Origin: an uncultured Actinomycetes bacterium
GTDB lineage: Bacteria; Actinomycetota; Actinomycetes; Mycobacteriales; Nakamurellaceae
Direction of reading: 5' to 3'
Assembly (NCBI GenBank): GCA_937926105.1
Contig: CALANS010000186.1
Location: 1-51,737 of the forward strand
Length of the DNA stretch: 51,737 bases
The translations under genes were made by a program, and so were the position numbers. Below, in pieces: positions 43,318 through 51,737 of this stretch. The notes below the pieces were generated by a model. That model was not told the origin of the DNA. It saw only the letters and a list, made by a program, of their open reading frames with translations, and ran no database searches. Position 1 is the stretch's first letter. Each line of letters begins with the position of its first letter.

Positions 43318-43345
43318 CCAGGACCCGGGGCAGCCGGGGATCCGG

Positions 43346-44542
43346 TCAGCTAGAAAGCCGCGCCGCCGCCGCCGCAACCCGCTCGTCGGTCGCCGTGAAC
43401 GCCACCCGCACGTGCTGCGCCCCGGTCGGCCCATAGAACGTGCCAGGCGCCACCAGGATGCCTCGCTCGGCCAGTGCGGCCACCGACTCGGCGGCCGACT
43501 CGCCCCGGGTGCACCACAGGTACAGCCCGGCCGCGGACTCCTCCACCCGGAACCCAGCCCGCTCGAACGCCGCCGTCAGCACCGCGCGGCGTGCCTGGTA
43601 TCGGCCGCGCTGCGCCAGCACCGGCGCGTCGTCGTCCAGCGCGGCCACGCCGGCGGCCTGCACCGGCGCGGGCACCATCGCCCCGAGATGCTTGCGCAGC
43701 CGCAACAGTCGTGCCACCAGTTCCGGATCGCCGGAGACGAACCCCAACCGGTACCCGGCGAGGTTGGACCGCTTGGACAGCGAGTGCACCGCCAGCAGGC
43801 CGGTGTGGTCGCCGCCGCACACGTCCGGGTGCAGGATCGACAACGGGGTGACGTCCCAGCCCAGGTCCAGGTAGCACTCGTCGGAGGCGACCAGCACGCC
43901 CCGCGCCCGCGCCCAGGCGACCACCTTGGCCAGGTGCTCGACCGGCAGCACCTTCCCCGTCGGGTTGGACGGCGAATTGAGCCAGATCATCGCGACCCGC
44001 TCCGGACCAATCGCGGTCAGCGAGTCGGCCCGCAGCACCGTCGCGCCGGCCATCTGCACGCCGACCTCGTAGGTCGGGTAGGCCAACTGCGGGATCACCA
44101 CGGTGTCGCCCGGCCCGAACCCGAGCTGGCCCGGCAGCGACGCCACCAGTTCCTTCGAGCCGATGGTCGGCAGCACCTCGACCGGATCGACCACCACGCC
44201 GTGCGACCGGGCCAGCCAAGCGGCATAGGCCCGCCGCAGCTCCGGGGTGCCGTGCACCTGGGGGTATCCCGGCGCGTCGGACGCGTCCGCCAACGCCGCG
44301 CGGATCGCCACCGGAACCCGGTCGACCGGCGTGCCGACCGACAGGTCCACCAGGCCATCCGGGTGCGCCAACGCGACGCGCTTGGCCTCCTCCAGGGTGT
44401 CCCAGGGGAATGCCGGCAGCGCGGCGGCGCGATCGGGACGGTCGAGCGCGGCTGGCGCTTCGGCGCGAGGGGCGGCATGCGTCCCGGCGACCGAGGTGTC
44501 GGACGGGGCCGGTGACGACGCCATCGAGGAGAACCCGAACAC
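43346..44542 (-). CDS. dapC: Succinyldiaminopimelate aminotransferase
   Basis: PLP-dependent class I aminotransferase converting N-succinyl-2-amino-6-ketopimelate to succinyl-DAP. The 398-residue protein has the substrate-binding NSPSNPTGKV, the SDECYLD segment and the PLP lysine K257 (HSLSKRSNLAGYR). The position after fdxA (9 bases) is the conserved actinobacterial fdxC-dapC order. About 40 N-terminal residues before FPWDTLEEAKRVALAH are variable; Met7 is an alternative start. Together with dapE and dapD it supplies three DAP pathway steps within 4.5 kb. Confidence 0.94.
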   Translation of the reverse strand: MFGFSSMASSPAPSDTSVAGTHAAPRAEAPAALDRPDRAAALPAFPWDTLEEAKRVALAHPDGLVDLSVGTPVDRVPVAIRAALADASDAPGYPQVHGTPELRRAYAAWLARSHGVVVDPVEVLPTIGSKELVASLPGQLGFGPGDTVVIPQLAYPTYEVGVQMAGATVLRADSLTAIGPERVAMIWLNSPSNPTGKVLPVEHLAKVVAWARARGVLVASDECYLDLGWDVTPLSILHPDVCGGDHTGLLAVHSLSKRSNLAGYRLGFVSGDPELVARLLRLRKHLGAMVPAPVQAAGVAALDDDAPVLAQRGRYQARRAVLTAAFERAGFRVEESAAGLYLWCTRGESAAESVAALAERGILVAPGTFYGPTGAQHVRVAFTATDERVAAAAARLSS

Positions 44543-44551
44543 GATGATCGA

Positions 44552-44878
44552 CTAGTGCCCTTCGGCCATCGGGGGCAGGCCCGCGATCAGCGGATCGTCC
44601 GTGCCGGTGCGCCCGATCTTGGAGGCGCCGCCCGGTGAGCCCAGGTCGTTGAAGAAGTCCGCATTGGCCCTGGTGTAGTCGGTCCAGGCCTCGGGCACGT
44701 CGTCCTCGTAGAAGATGGCCTCGACGGGGCAGACCGGCTCGCAGGCACCGCAGTCCACGCACTCGTCGGGGTGGATGTACAGCATCCGATCGCCCTCGTA
44801 GATGCAGTCGACCGGGCACTCCTCCACGCAGGCGCGGTCCAGCACGTCCACACACGGCTCGGCAATGACATACGTCAC
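44552..44878 (-). CDS. fdxA: 7Fe ferredoxin (FdxA/FdxC type)
   Basis: A 108-residue soluble electron carrier with one [3Fe-4S] and one [4Fe-4S] cluster. The cysteines are C9, C17, C21, C25, C40, C43, C46 and C50, in the order expected (CVEECPVDC and [12 protein letters not shown]). Nearly identical to the mycobacterial form over [20 protein letters not shown]. It precedes dapC. The 185 bases to the mshB stop hold its promoter; I see no clear structure there. Confidence 0.97.
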   Translation of the reverse strand: MTYVIAEPCVDVLDRACVEECPVDCIYEGDRMLYIHPDECVDCGACEPVCPVEAIFYEDDVPEAWTDYTRANADFFNDLGSPGGASKIGRTGTDDPLIAGLPPMAEGH

Positions 44879-45063
44879 GACAACAACTCCCTGTACCTGC
44901 GGATCTCGACGGGCCCCGGCGCGCGGATGCCCGACTGCTCAGTATCCCCCGCCGGCGGGCATGCCGCCCACGCAGGGCACGCCGATACCGGGCGGAATGC
45001 GCAGATCAGTGAGCGCGCTCACAGGGCGGGCGGCGCATGTGCCGAGCCCGGTGGGGGCCGATC

Positions 45064-46089
45064 TCAGGGGCCGCCGGTGGACAACCCGGCAAACAGGTCG
45101 GTGGCGCCCGGCGGCGGGGGCGGACCGGCGAGTAGCCGAAAATACTCGGCGTCGGTGAGCGGCTGGGCGTACCGGTTGGTCAGCGCGAAGCCGTCCACTA
45201 CCCCTGCCCAGACGTCCAGTTGGGTGGCATGCGCGGCCATCGCGGCCCGGCGCGCGGCGCGCCAGGGCCCTACGGGGACGGTGACGTGCACGTCGGCGTC
45301 GGGCACCGTGCCCCCCAGGCCCGCCAGCTCCGGGCGCCGGTATCCGGCCGGCAGCGGGCCGCGCCACAACGCGTCCAGCGCCGTCGCCAGCACCGACCGG
45401 GGCCGCACCACCGCCAGCAACCGGCAGCCCGCCTCGTCGCCGGCTTCAGCGCCCCCACCACCGACCGACCCGGCACCCCCGACGACGCCGCCCTCAACGA
45501 CCGCACCCTCAACGACGCCGTCACCGCCTCGGTCGCCGTCCCTCCCGTCGCCCGCGTCACCGCGCGATGCTCGCCAGGCTCGCACCGCCGCCACCGTCAC
45601 CTGATGCGCCGCAACGTGATCCGGGTGCCCGTAGCCGCCGTCGGAGTCGTAGGTCAGCACCACCCGCGGGCGTACCTCGTCCAGCACGGCACCGAGCGCG
45701 ACGACCGCCTCGTCGTGGTCGGGCCCGCCGTCGCCGGCCCGGCAGAAGGCGCGTGGATGCCTGGCGGAGGCGGTGCCGGCCATGCCCGAGTCGCGAAATC
45801 TCCCCAGTCCGCCGAGCAGCCGCGCGTCGGTGATCCCCAACGCCCGGCAGGCAGCCCACCACTCGGTCAGCCGGAATCCGCCCAGCTGGTCGGCGTGCTC
45901 GGCATCCAGCCGATCCAGGCCCAGCGACCCCGCGTGCATGATCTCGCCCTGCTCGCCGAGGGTGGCGGTGACGAGGGTGACGGGGATCCCCTGCGCTGCG
46001 TAGCGAGCCAGGGTGGCACCCATGGTGATCGACTCGTCGTCGGGATGCGCGTGCACCGCGAGCACACCCCCGGTTCGGATGCCCGTCAT
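45064..46089 (-). CDS. mshB: N-acetyl-glucosaminyl-inositol deacetylase (mycothiol synthesis)
   Basis: Zinc-dependent deacetylase that makes GlcN-Ins, a step in mycothiol synthesis. The 341-residue protein has the zinc-binding HAHPDDES near residue 15, TLGEQGEI and the second ligand site GYGHPDH, with FRDSGMAGT, all characteristic of MshB. The ATG at 46089 has GAGG about 6 bases upstream and is preferred over GTG at 46095. Between about 175 and 220 a Gly/Val/Asp-rich low-complexity insert interrupts the family alignment, explaining the length above the usual 290-305. Confidence 0.93.
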   Translation of the reverse strand: MTGIRTGGVLAVHAHPDDESITMGATLARYAAQGIPVTLVTATLGEQGEIMHAGSLGLDRLDAEHADQLGGFRLTEWWAACRALGITDARLLGGLGRFRDSGMAGTASARHPRAFCRAGDGGPDHDEAVVALGAVLDEVRPRVVLTYDSDGGYGHPDHVAAHQVTVAAVRAWRASRGDAGDGRDGDRGGDGVVEGAVVEGGVVGGAGSVGGGGAEAGDEAGCRLLAVVRPRSVLATALDALWRGPLPAGYRRPELAGLGGTVPDADVHVTVPVGPWRAARRAAMAAHATQLDVWAGVVDGFALTNRYAQPLTDAEYFRLLAGPPPPPGATDLFAGLSTGGP

Positions 46090-46121
46090 CGCCACCTCAT
46101 GGTCCGCCTTGGGTGCCTGAC

Positions 46122-46139
46122 GTGGCGCTATAGCGCCAC
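46122..46139. promoter_or_regulatory. Perfect 18-base palindrome between the ABC ATPase gene and mshB
   Basis: GTGGCGCTATAGCGCCAC is fully self-complementary (9+9, or a 7-base stem with a TATA loop). It is 28 bases past the ABC ATPase stop and 32 bases before the mshB start, so it could be a terminator hairpin or an operator for mshB. Confidence 0.5.
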
Positions 46140-46167
46140 CTGGGGCTCACAAGCGCTGGTAGAACGG

Positions 46168-48039
46168 TCAGCGGGAGAACACCTCGTAGTCGGCCTCGTC
46201 GGCGTCCAGCCCGACACCGGCGGCGATGATGGCGTCCCGGGCCGCGCGGCGCCGGGCCTGCTCGGCCGGATCGGGCACCGGAACGGCGGCGAGCAGTCGC
46301 TTCGTGTATGGGTCGATGGGGTCGGTCAGGATCTGCTCCGTGGTGCCCATCTCCACCAACTCGCCGTGGTGCATCACCGCGATCCGACGGGACAGGATCT
46401 CCACCACGGCCAGGTCGTGGGTGACGAACAGGCAGGCGAACCCGGCCTCCCGCTGCAGTTCCTGGAACAGCTCCAGCACGGTGGCCTGCACCGAGACGTC
46501 CAGCGCGGAGGTGGGCTCGTCGGCGATCAGCAGGTGCGGGTTCAGCGCCAACGCCCGGGCGATGCCGACCCGCTGCCGCTGGCCGCCGGACAGCTCGTGC
46601 GGGTAGCGGTTGCGCATCGCCCGCGACAGCTTGACCTGGTCCAGCAGGGCCTCCACCCGGCGGGACAGCTCCCGGCCCTTGGCGATCTTGTGCAGCAGCA
46701 GCGGCTCGCCGATGGACTCGCCGATCGGCAGTCGCGGGTTCAGCGACGACCCGGGGTCCTGGAACACGATGGACAAGCCCTTGCGCATCTCGCGCAGCTT
46801 CGAACCGTGCGCCTTGGTCATGTCGACGCCGAGCACGTTCGCGGTCCCCTCCACGAACGGCAGCAACCCGACCAGCGCCCGGCCGATGGTGGTCTTGCCG
46901 GAGCCGGACTCGCCCACCAGACCGACCACCTCGCCGACGCCGATCTGCAGGTCGAAGCCTTGCACGGCACGGAATGCCGGCGTCCGGCCACTGCGCGGGT
47001 ACTCCACGGCCACGCCGTGCAGGTCGACCACCAACTCGTCGCCGGTGACGGGGGCGGCACGCCGGCGCAGGTCGACCTCGTCGTCCGCGTCGGCGCCTGA
47101 TCCCGTGGTGGCGCCGACCAGCGCACCGCCGGCGACACCCTCGTCCAGCAGCACGCCTTCCTTGCCCACGACCGCGCCCAGGTGGGGGACCGCGTCCAGC
47201 AGCTGCTGGGTGTAGGGGTGCTCCGGGTGGTGGAAGATCGCCTCCGCCGGGCCGGTCTCGACCAGCTTGCCGTCCTTCATCACCAGGATCCGGTCGGCCA
47301 TGTCGGCCACCACGCCCATGTCGTGGGTGATCAGGATGATGGAGGCGTCGATGCGTTCCTTCAGATCGCGCATCAGCTTGAGGATCTCGGCCTGCACGGT
47401 GACATCCAGCGCCGTGGTTGGCTCGTCCGCGAGCAGGATCTTCGGATCGCAGGCCAGCGACTGCGCGATCATGGCGCGCTGTCGCTGTCCCCCGGACAGC
47501 TGGTGCGGATACGAGTCGACCCGGCGCTCCGGGTCGGGGATCTCGACCATCCGCAGCAGCTCGATCGCGCGGACCCGCGCCGCCTTCGGCGACATCGCGG
47601 TATGGGTGCGCAGCATCTCCGCAATCTGGAACCCGACGGTGTACACCGGGTTGAGCGCCGTCATCGGCTCCTGGAAGATCACCGCGATGTCTTCGCCACG
47701 CAGCCGGCGCATCACCCGGCTGGGCGCGCCCACTACCTGACGCTCACCGATCCGGATGGACCCGGCGACGTGCGCGTTGGTCGGCAGCAGGCCCATCAGG
47801 CTCATGGCGATGGTGGACTTGCCGGAGCCGGACTCGCCGACGATGGCCAGCACCTCGCCGGGCTTCAGCTCGAACGACACTCCTTCGACTGCCGGATACC
47901 ACGTGCCGTCCACCCAGAAGTCGATACGCAGGTCATCGACCACCAGCACGCCCTGCCGGTCGGCTGCCGCCTGCCCGGCACCCGCACCGGCCGGGGTGCC
48001 GGTGCGACCGTGGCCCTGCTTCGCTCCGTCATCGCTCAC
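46168..48039 (-). CDS. Peptide ABC transporter, fused two-domain ATPase (DppD-DppF type)
   Basis: A 623-residue fusion of the two ATPases of an oligopeptide importer. The first domain (about 30-290) has Walker A GESGSGKST, signature LSGGQRQRAMIA and Walker B ILLADEP. The second (about 335-600) has GESGSGKTT, LSGGQRQRVGIA and LLIADEP. Both keep all catalytic residues, and the C-terminal oligopeptide-binding helices (PYTQQLL, PYTKRLLAAVP) are present after each. It powers the permeases encoded at 48764 and 49938. The PH-like gene at 48087 sits on the opposite strand between them, so the transporter genes are not one uninterrupted operon. Confidence 0.94.
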   Translation of the reverse strand: MSDDGAKQGHGRTGTPAGAGAGQAAADRQGVLVVDDLRIDFWVDGTWYPAVEGVSFELKPGEVLAIVGESGSGKSTIAMSLMGLLPTNAHVAGSIRIGERQVVGAPSRVMRRLRGEDIAVIFQEPMTALNPVYTVGFQIAEMLRTHTAMSPKAARVRAIELLRMVEIPDPERRVDSYPHQLSGGQRQRAMIAQSLACDPKILLADEPTTALDVTVQAEILKLMRDLKERIDASIILITHDMGVVADMADRILVMKDGKLVETGPAEAIFHHPEHPYTQQLLDAVPHLGAVVGKEGVLLDEGVAGGALVGATTGSGADADDEVDLRRRAAPVTGDELVVDLHGVAVEYPRSGRTPAFRAVQGFDLQIGVGEVVGLVGESGSGKTTIGRALVGLLPFVEGTANVLGVDMTKAHGSKLREMRKGLSIVFQDPGSSLNPRLPIGESIGEPLLLHKIAKGRELSRRVEALLDQVKLSRAMRNRYPHELSGGQRQRVGIARALALNPHLLIADEPTSALDVSVQATVLELFQELQREAGFACLFVTHDLAVVEILSRRIAVMHHGELVEMGTTEQILTDPIDPYTKRLLAAVPVPDPAEQARRRAARDAIIAAGVGLDADEADYEVFSR

Positions 48040-48086
48040 TGGGTGTTCCGTCCTTCCGATCGTGACGCCGATGCGATGATGGCGGC

Positions 48087-48698
48087 ATGCAAGCGGTGTT
48101 CCGGCCGACCTTCGGTCGGGTTCTGGCGGGCGCGATCGTGGCGATGTGCGCCGTCGGACTGGTGCTGTCCGTGGTCCACGACGGGCTGTCGGCGGTGTGG
48201 CAGATCGGCCCCTGGTTGATGCTGGTGGCGGTGGCCGTGTGGGCCACCTACTGGCGGCCGCAGGTCGCGATCGACGACGGCGGAGTGCACGTGGTCAACG
48301 TGCTGCGCACCATCGACCTGCCGTGGCCGTCCATCCAACGGGTGGACACCAAGTGGGCGCTGACCCTGATCACCGCGTACGGCAAGTACACGGCCTGGGC
48401 CGCCCCGGCGCCCGGTGGGCTGGCCACCGCCCGCGCCGCGAGCAAGGGAACGCTCAAGGGTCTGCCGGAGTCCACCTACGGGCCGGGCCAATCGATCAGG
48501 CCGGGCGATGTCCCCTCCAGCCCCTCGGGGGCGGCGGCGGCCGAGGTGCGCCGCCGCTGGGAGGATCTCCGCGACGCCGGTCACCTGGACGACCCGCACC
48601 TGGAGTTCGACCGTCCGCCGGTCCACTGGCATTGGCCGGTGATCGCTGCCATACCGGGGTTGATCCTGATCGGATTGCTGGCCGCGCTGCTGGCCTGA
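48087..48698 (+). CDS. PH-domain-like membrane protein of unknown function
   Basis: A 203-residue protein. Two N-terminal membrane segments (about 10-30 and 38-55) are followed by a PH-like beta domain (about 58-115, RPQVAIDDGGVHVVNVLRTIDLPWPSIQRVDTK). A charged stretch and one C-terminal membrane segment (about 182-202) complete it. Such small bacterial PH-domain proteins are common in actinobacteria and uncharacterised. It is encoded on the strand opposite the transporter genes, 47 bases from the start of the ATPase gene and 65 bases before the stop of the convergent permease gene. Confidence 0.8.
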   Translation: MQAVFRPTFGRVLAGAIVAMCAVGLVLSVVHDGLSAVWQIGPWLMLVAVAVWATYWRPQVAIDDGGVHVVNVLRTIDLPWPSIQRVDTKWALTLITAYGKYTAWAAPAPGGLATARAASKGTLKGLPESTYGPGQSIRPGDVPSSPSGAAAAEVRRRWEDLRDAGHLDDPHLEFDRPPVHWHWPVIAAIPGLILIGLLAALLA

Positions 48699-48763
48699 GC
48701 GACCGGTCGGCCCGCCCGCGCCCGCGGAAGGGATACCCGTCACGGTTCCTATCACGGTTGCCG

Positions 48764-49885
48764 TCACCGCTCGTCGTCCTCGTCGACGGTCGACCCGAGC
48801 GGACCGGCGGCGACCCCGGCCGGTGTCGCCGCAACGGCCGCGCGGCCGACCCGCAGGTCCCGCGCCTTGGGCACCCGCCGCTGTCGCGGGTCGAAGGCGT
48901 CCCGCAGCCCGTCACCGACGAAGTTCAGGCACAGCACGATCACCACGATGAACACACCCGGCCAGATGAACAGCCACGGCTGCCCGGACAGCATCGCCGT
49001 CTGGTATTTGGAGATCAGCAGGCCCAGCGAGACGTCGGGCTCCTGGATGCCGAAGCCCAGGAAGCTCAGCGCGGCCTCCGCCAGGATGCCGCCGCTCATC
49101 ACCAGTGTCATGTTGACCACGATGACGCCGATGGCGTTGGGCAGGATGTGCTTGAAGATGATCCGCCGATCCGAGGCGCCCGCGACCTTGGCCGCATCCA
49201 CGAACTCGCGTTCCCGCAGGGACAGGAACTCTGCGCGCACCAGCCGGGCCAGTCCGGTCCAGGACAGCAGCCCCAGGCAGACACCCACCACCCACACGCC
49301 GTGGGCGCCGAACACGAAACCCAGCACGGCGGTGACCAGGATGATCGGCAGGGTGATCATCAGGTCGGTGAACCGCATGATGACCGACTCGACCCAGCCG
49401 CGGTAGTAACCGGCGATCGCGCCCAGCACGGTGCCGATGATGGTGGTCAGCACTCCCATGATCGCGATGACGATCAGGGTCTGCTGGGTGCCACGCATCA
49501 CCCGGGAGAAGTTGTCGTAGCCCAGCAGGTCGGCGCCGAACGGGAAGTCGCCCAACGCGAACCGGAAGCCCTGCCCGGACAGCCACGGGACCACCAGGGT
49601 GGGTGGCTCGTTCGGGGTGGCCACCAGGGTCGCCGCGTAGGACCACTTCCACCAGTGTGGGATCGGCCCCCACCCGATGCTGGTGATGGCCAGCAGCAGC
49701 ACCAGAACCAGCACCACCAGCGAGACCAGCGCACCCCGGTGGTGCATGAACCGCCGGCGGACGATCTGGCCCTGGGAGAGGCCCTCGACCTCCTTGGCGC
49801 GAAAGTCCCGCTCCTCGTTGACACCCGTGTCGACCGTGGGGTCGGGTAGCTGGCCGATCAGGCCCTCGCCCTGTCCGGTGCTCAT
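48764..49885 (-). CDS. Peptide ABC transporter permease, DppC-like
   Basis: A 373-residue inner-membrane subunit. An approximately 55-residue cytoplasmic N terminus precedes TM1 (ALVSLVVLVLVLLLAIT). The BPD permease domain with five TMs spans about 155-350 and contains the EAA loop (EFVDAAKVAGASDRRIIFKHILPN) that contacts the ATPase. A short acidic tail ends it (DEDDER). It follows the DppB-like gene by 52 bases on the same strand; together they form the membrane channel for peptides. Confidence 0.94.
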   Translation of the reverse strand: MSTGQGEGLIGQLPDPTVDTGVNEERDFRAKEVEGLSQGQIVRRRFMHHRGALVSLVVLVLVLLLAITSIGWGPIPHWWKWSYAATLVATPNEPPTLVVPWLSGQGFRFALGDFPFGADLLGYDNFSRVMRGTQQTLIVIAIMGVLTTIIGTVLGAIAGYYRGWVESVIMRFTDLMITLPIILVTAVLGFVFGAHGVWVVGVCLGLLSWTGLARLVRAEFLSLREREFVDAAKVAGASDRRIIFKHILPNAIGVIVVNMTLVMSGGILAEAALSFLGFGIQEPDVSLGLLISKYQTAMLSGQPWLFIWPGVFIVVIVLCLNFVGDGLRDAFDPRQRRVPKARDLRVGRAAVAATPAGVAAGPLGSTVDEDDER

Positions 49886-49937
49886 CGCACACCCTTCCGT
49901 GTCGTGCCGCGTCCGACCCGCGCCGTGCGCCTGCCCA

Positions 49938-51479
49938 TCACTTCACCCGGATCCGGGGATCGAGGGCACCGTAGGCGATATCGGCCAGCAGGTTGGCCAG
50001 CACCGCGATCAGCGCGGCCACCACGAAAAACGCCAGCACCGGGTTGGGATCGGTCTGTTGCAGGCCGTCCTGGAAGAGCCGGCCCATCGCCTTCCAGCCG
50101 AACACCGTCTCGGTGAGCACCGCGCCGGCGATCAGCCCCGCGAAGTCGAACGAGATGATGGTCGCCAGCGGGATCAGCGCGTTGCGGAAGGCGTGCCGCA
50201 TCACCACGGTCCGCTCGGTGAGCCCCTTGGACCGGGCGGTGCGGATGTAATCCTGGTTGAGCACCTCGAGCATGCTGGCCCGCGCGAACCGGGAGTGCGT
50301 CGCCAGCGAGATCAGCATCAGCGTCACCGTGGGCAGCATCAGGTGGGTGAGCACGTCGGTGGTCTGGATCCAGAAGTCGCCCTGCAGCAACGGGGTACCG
50401 GGCAGCGTCAGCTTGATCGGCCGTCCGTTGATCACCGGGTTGGTCATGTAGGAGTGCCAGGCGCGCATCATGCGGTCAATGAAGATCACGAATGAGGTGG
50501 CGACGGCCGTCAGCGCCCCGGTGCGGGCCGACAGACCCCTGTCGTCGCCGCCGTACAGGAACCCGATGACGATGCCGACCGCGATCGCAATGATCAGCAG
50601 CATCACCAGCTTCCAGAAGTTGAAGCCTTCATAGAAGTAGAACTGCAACGGGTACCACAGCGCCCCGCCGACCGCCACGGTGGTCATCGAGGTGAGCAGC
50701 GCCTTGCGATTGCGCAACCCCGCCGTGAGCACCGTGACACCCAGCCCCAGGGCCGCCGAGATGAGAATGATCAGCACGATGCCCAGGCTGGGGTCGAGCA
50801 ACCAGTGGGTGACGGTGACGTAGTACATGACGCCGAAGGTCACCACGGTGGTGACGCCTCCGGTGATCAGCCGCCGGTAGATCTGCCCGCCGAACAGTGA
50901 GTAGGCGATCAGCCCGAGCACCAGCGAGACGATGATGATCGCCCGCCAGCTGAATGATCCCTTGTCGTCCTGCAGGAAGTTGTTGAACTGGATGCCCAGG
51001 CCGTCCTTGAGGATGACGCCGAACCAGAACACCGGCAGCGAGAAGAACAGGAAGGCCAGAAAGGTGACGGTGTAGTCCAGGCCCGAGTATTGGCGCAAAG
51101 CGGTGATGACGCCGATCGAGATGCCGATGACGATGGCCGCCACGGTGGCCGCGACGATCAGCCGCAGGGACACCAGCAGGGCGTTCGCCAGGTCGAGGTT
51201 GACCGACACGCCGGTGATGGTCTTGCCGAAGTCGCACTGACCGACCAGGCAGCCCAGCACCCCCTTGAGCCAGAGGAAGAACCGCACGATGATGTTGTGA
51301 TCGAGGTTGAGCGCCTTGGTGATCGACAGGATCTGCTGCTGGCGGGCCTCGGGCTGCTGGATCTGGGCGGCCTTGGCCAGCGGGTCCCCGGCGTTCGACA
51401 CCAGGATGAAGGCGATAAACGACGCGCCGATCACGATGAAGAACGCCGCGATCACTCGCCGCACGATGAAGGTCAACAC
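49938..51479 (-). CDS. Peptide ABC transporter permease, DppB-like, with a large internal membrane insertion
   Basis: A 513-residue subunit; DppB proteins are usually 305-340. The normal N-terminal part (MLTFIVRRVIAAFFIVIGAS, TM1, then TMs to about 150, ending SLPVFWFGVILK) and C-terminal part (from about LTHLMLPTVTLMLI, with the EAA loop DYIRTARSKGLTERTVVMRHAFRN) are intact. Between them, about residues 170-350, lies an extra segment with roughly five hydrophobic stretches. Reading frame and codon bias run through unbroken, so this is not a frameshift artefact. It is preceded by two hairpins separating it from the binding protein gene. Confidence 0.92.
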   Translation of the reverse strand: MLTFIVRRVIAAFFIVIGASFIAFILVSNAGDPLAKAAQIQQPEARQQQILSITKALNLDHNIIVRFFLWLKGVLGCLVGQCDFGKTITGVSVNLDLANALLVSLRLIVAATVAAIVIGISIGVITALRQYSGLDYTVTFLAFLFFSLPVFWFGVILKDGLGIQFNNFLQDDKGSFSWRAIIIVSLVLGLIAYSLFGGQIYRRLITGGVTTVVTFGVMYYVTVTHWLLDPSLGIVLIILISAALGLGVTVLTAGLRNRKALLTSMTTVAVGGALWYPLQFYFYEGFNFWKLVMLLIIAIAVGIVIGFLYGGDDRGLSARTGALTAVATSFVIFIDRMMRAWHSYMTNPVINGRPIKLTLPGTPLLQGDFWIQTTDVLTHLMLPTVTLMLISLATHSRFARASMLEVLNQDYIRTARSKGLTERTVVMRHAFRNALIPLATIISFDFAGLIAGAVLTETVFGWKAMGRLFQDGLQQTDPNPVLAFFVVAALIAVLANLLADIAYGALDPRIRVK

Positions 51480-51571
51480 TCTGCCGCCACACTCCTTTGG
51501 TGGTACGCGTCAGCGCCAGGTGCAACGTACCGCCGGTCGCTGCTTTCGGCACGTGGACGCGCCCCGAGATG

Positions 51572-51610
51572 GGCGATGCCGGGTCCGTGCAGCACGGACC
51601 CGGCATCGCC
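51572..51610 (-). terminator. Perfect 19+19 base hairpin between the binding-protein gene and the permease gene
   Basis: Positions 51572-51590 and 51592-51610 are exactly complementary (outer bases GGCGATGCC / GGCATCGCC) around a single A, so the real loop is about TGCAGCA. It lies between the stop at 51673 and the DppB start at 51479. It would cut readthrough from the binding-protein gene and stabilise its mRNA end. Confidence 0.75.
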
Positions 51611-51623
51611 ACGCGGTCGGGAT

Positions 51624-51666
51624 CCGATGGCCGGTCCGGAGGTGTCTCGCTCCGGCCGGCCATCGG
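51624..51666 (-). terminator. Second hairpin directly after the binding-protein gene
   Basis: CCGATGGCCGG (51624-51634) pairs with CCGGCCATCGG (51656-51666), and CCGGA (51636-51640) with TCCGG (51651-51655), with one bulged T and a 10-base loop. It ends 7 bases from the stop codon at 51673, so it is the first structure met by polymerase leaving that gene. Confidence 0.7.
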
Positions 51667-51672
51667 CCTCGA

Positions 51673-51737
51673 TCAGCTAGCTACCGTCTTCCAGTCCCAG
51701 TAGTTCCACAGGAACGTCGGGGACAGCGGCGCATCGG
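51673..51737 (-). CDS. C-terminal end of a peptide-binding lipoprotein (DppA/OppA type), cut by window edge
   Basis: Only the last 21 residues before the stop at 51673 are in the window, ending SPTFLWNYWDWKTVAS. The Trp-rich ending and the position upstream of dppB-dppC fit a family 5 extracellular solute-binding protein. The gene enters from the right edge; nothing can be said of its N terminus. Confidence 0.6.
   Translation of the reverse strand, partial: DAPLSPTFLWNYWDWKTVAS

Overview
This is a 51.7 kb stretch of chromosome from a very GC-rich actinobacterium. Three things point there: mycothiol synthesis (mshB), the actinobacterial block secA-hpf-comF-lpqB-mtrB-mtrA, and a BldD regulator next to pyrR and nusB. 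Gene order in several blocks follows both Mycobacterium (secA1-hpf-comF-lpqB-mtrBA-tmk-sahH) and Streptomyces (pyrR-bldD-nusB-efp). A lineage near the Mycobacteriales/Nakamurella group is my guess, but the sequence alone does not fix the genus. I see no rRNA, tRNA, transposase, integrase, phage gene or CRISPR array.

Layout. 1-13 kb, almost all on the minus strand: start of secA, ribosome hibernation factor hpf, comF-like gene, the MtrA-MtrB-LpqB envelope signalling module, a divergent membrane protein, thymidylate kinase, an ECF42-like sigma factor with its YCII/DGPF partner, a pterin dehydratase-VOC fusion and ahcY. 13-17 kb is accessory: a TetR regulator divergent from an NADP-binding oxidoreductase, then a GntR(YtrA)-ABC ATPase-permease operon. 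17-27 kb is the pyrimidine operon pyrR-pyrB-pyrC-carA-carB-pyrD-pyrF, with overlapping start and stop codons down to pyrD. 27.5-30.4 kb holds bldD facing nusB-efp-pepQ. 30.5-35.3 kb is a lipoprotein, ilvD and a divergent sulfatase. 35.5-39 kb is the shikimate block aroC-aroK-aroB-aroQ. 39-45 kb is a LOG-family gene and the lysine/DAP genes dapE, dapD, dapC plus the 7Fe ferredoxin gene fdxA, with a membrane-anchored lysozyme-like protein. 45-51.7 kb is mshB and an oligopeptide ABC transporter (fused ATPase, two permeases, end of the binding protein) with a PH-like membrane protein on the other strand.

Most genes are housekeeping. The notable signals lie between them: (1) an 11-base motif repeated in clusters on both sides of the sulfatase gene; (2) two copies of an approximately 80-100 base imperfect palindromic element, one forming the end of pyrD and one in the dapD leader; (3) a perfect 12+12 base palindrome lying over the start codon of the GntR regulator, which may be leaderless; (4) a PyrR-type RNA hairpin that would pair with the pyrR ribosome binding site; (5) three copies of a candidate TetR operator; (6) two strong consecutive hairpins between the peptide-binding protein and its permease, whose DppB subunit carries a large extra membrane insertion. 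None of these is shown here to be a new system; each is a testable lead.
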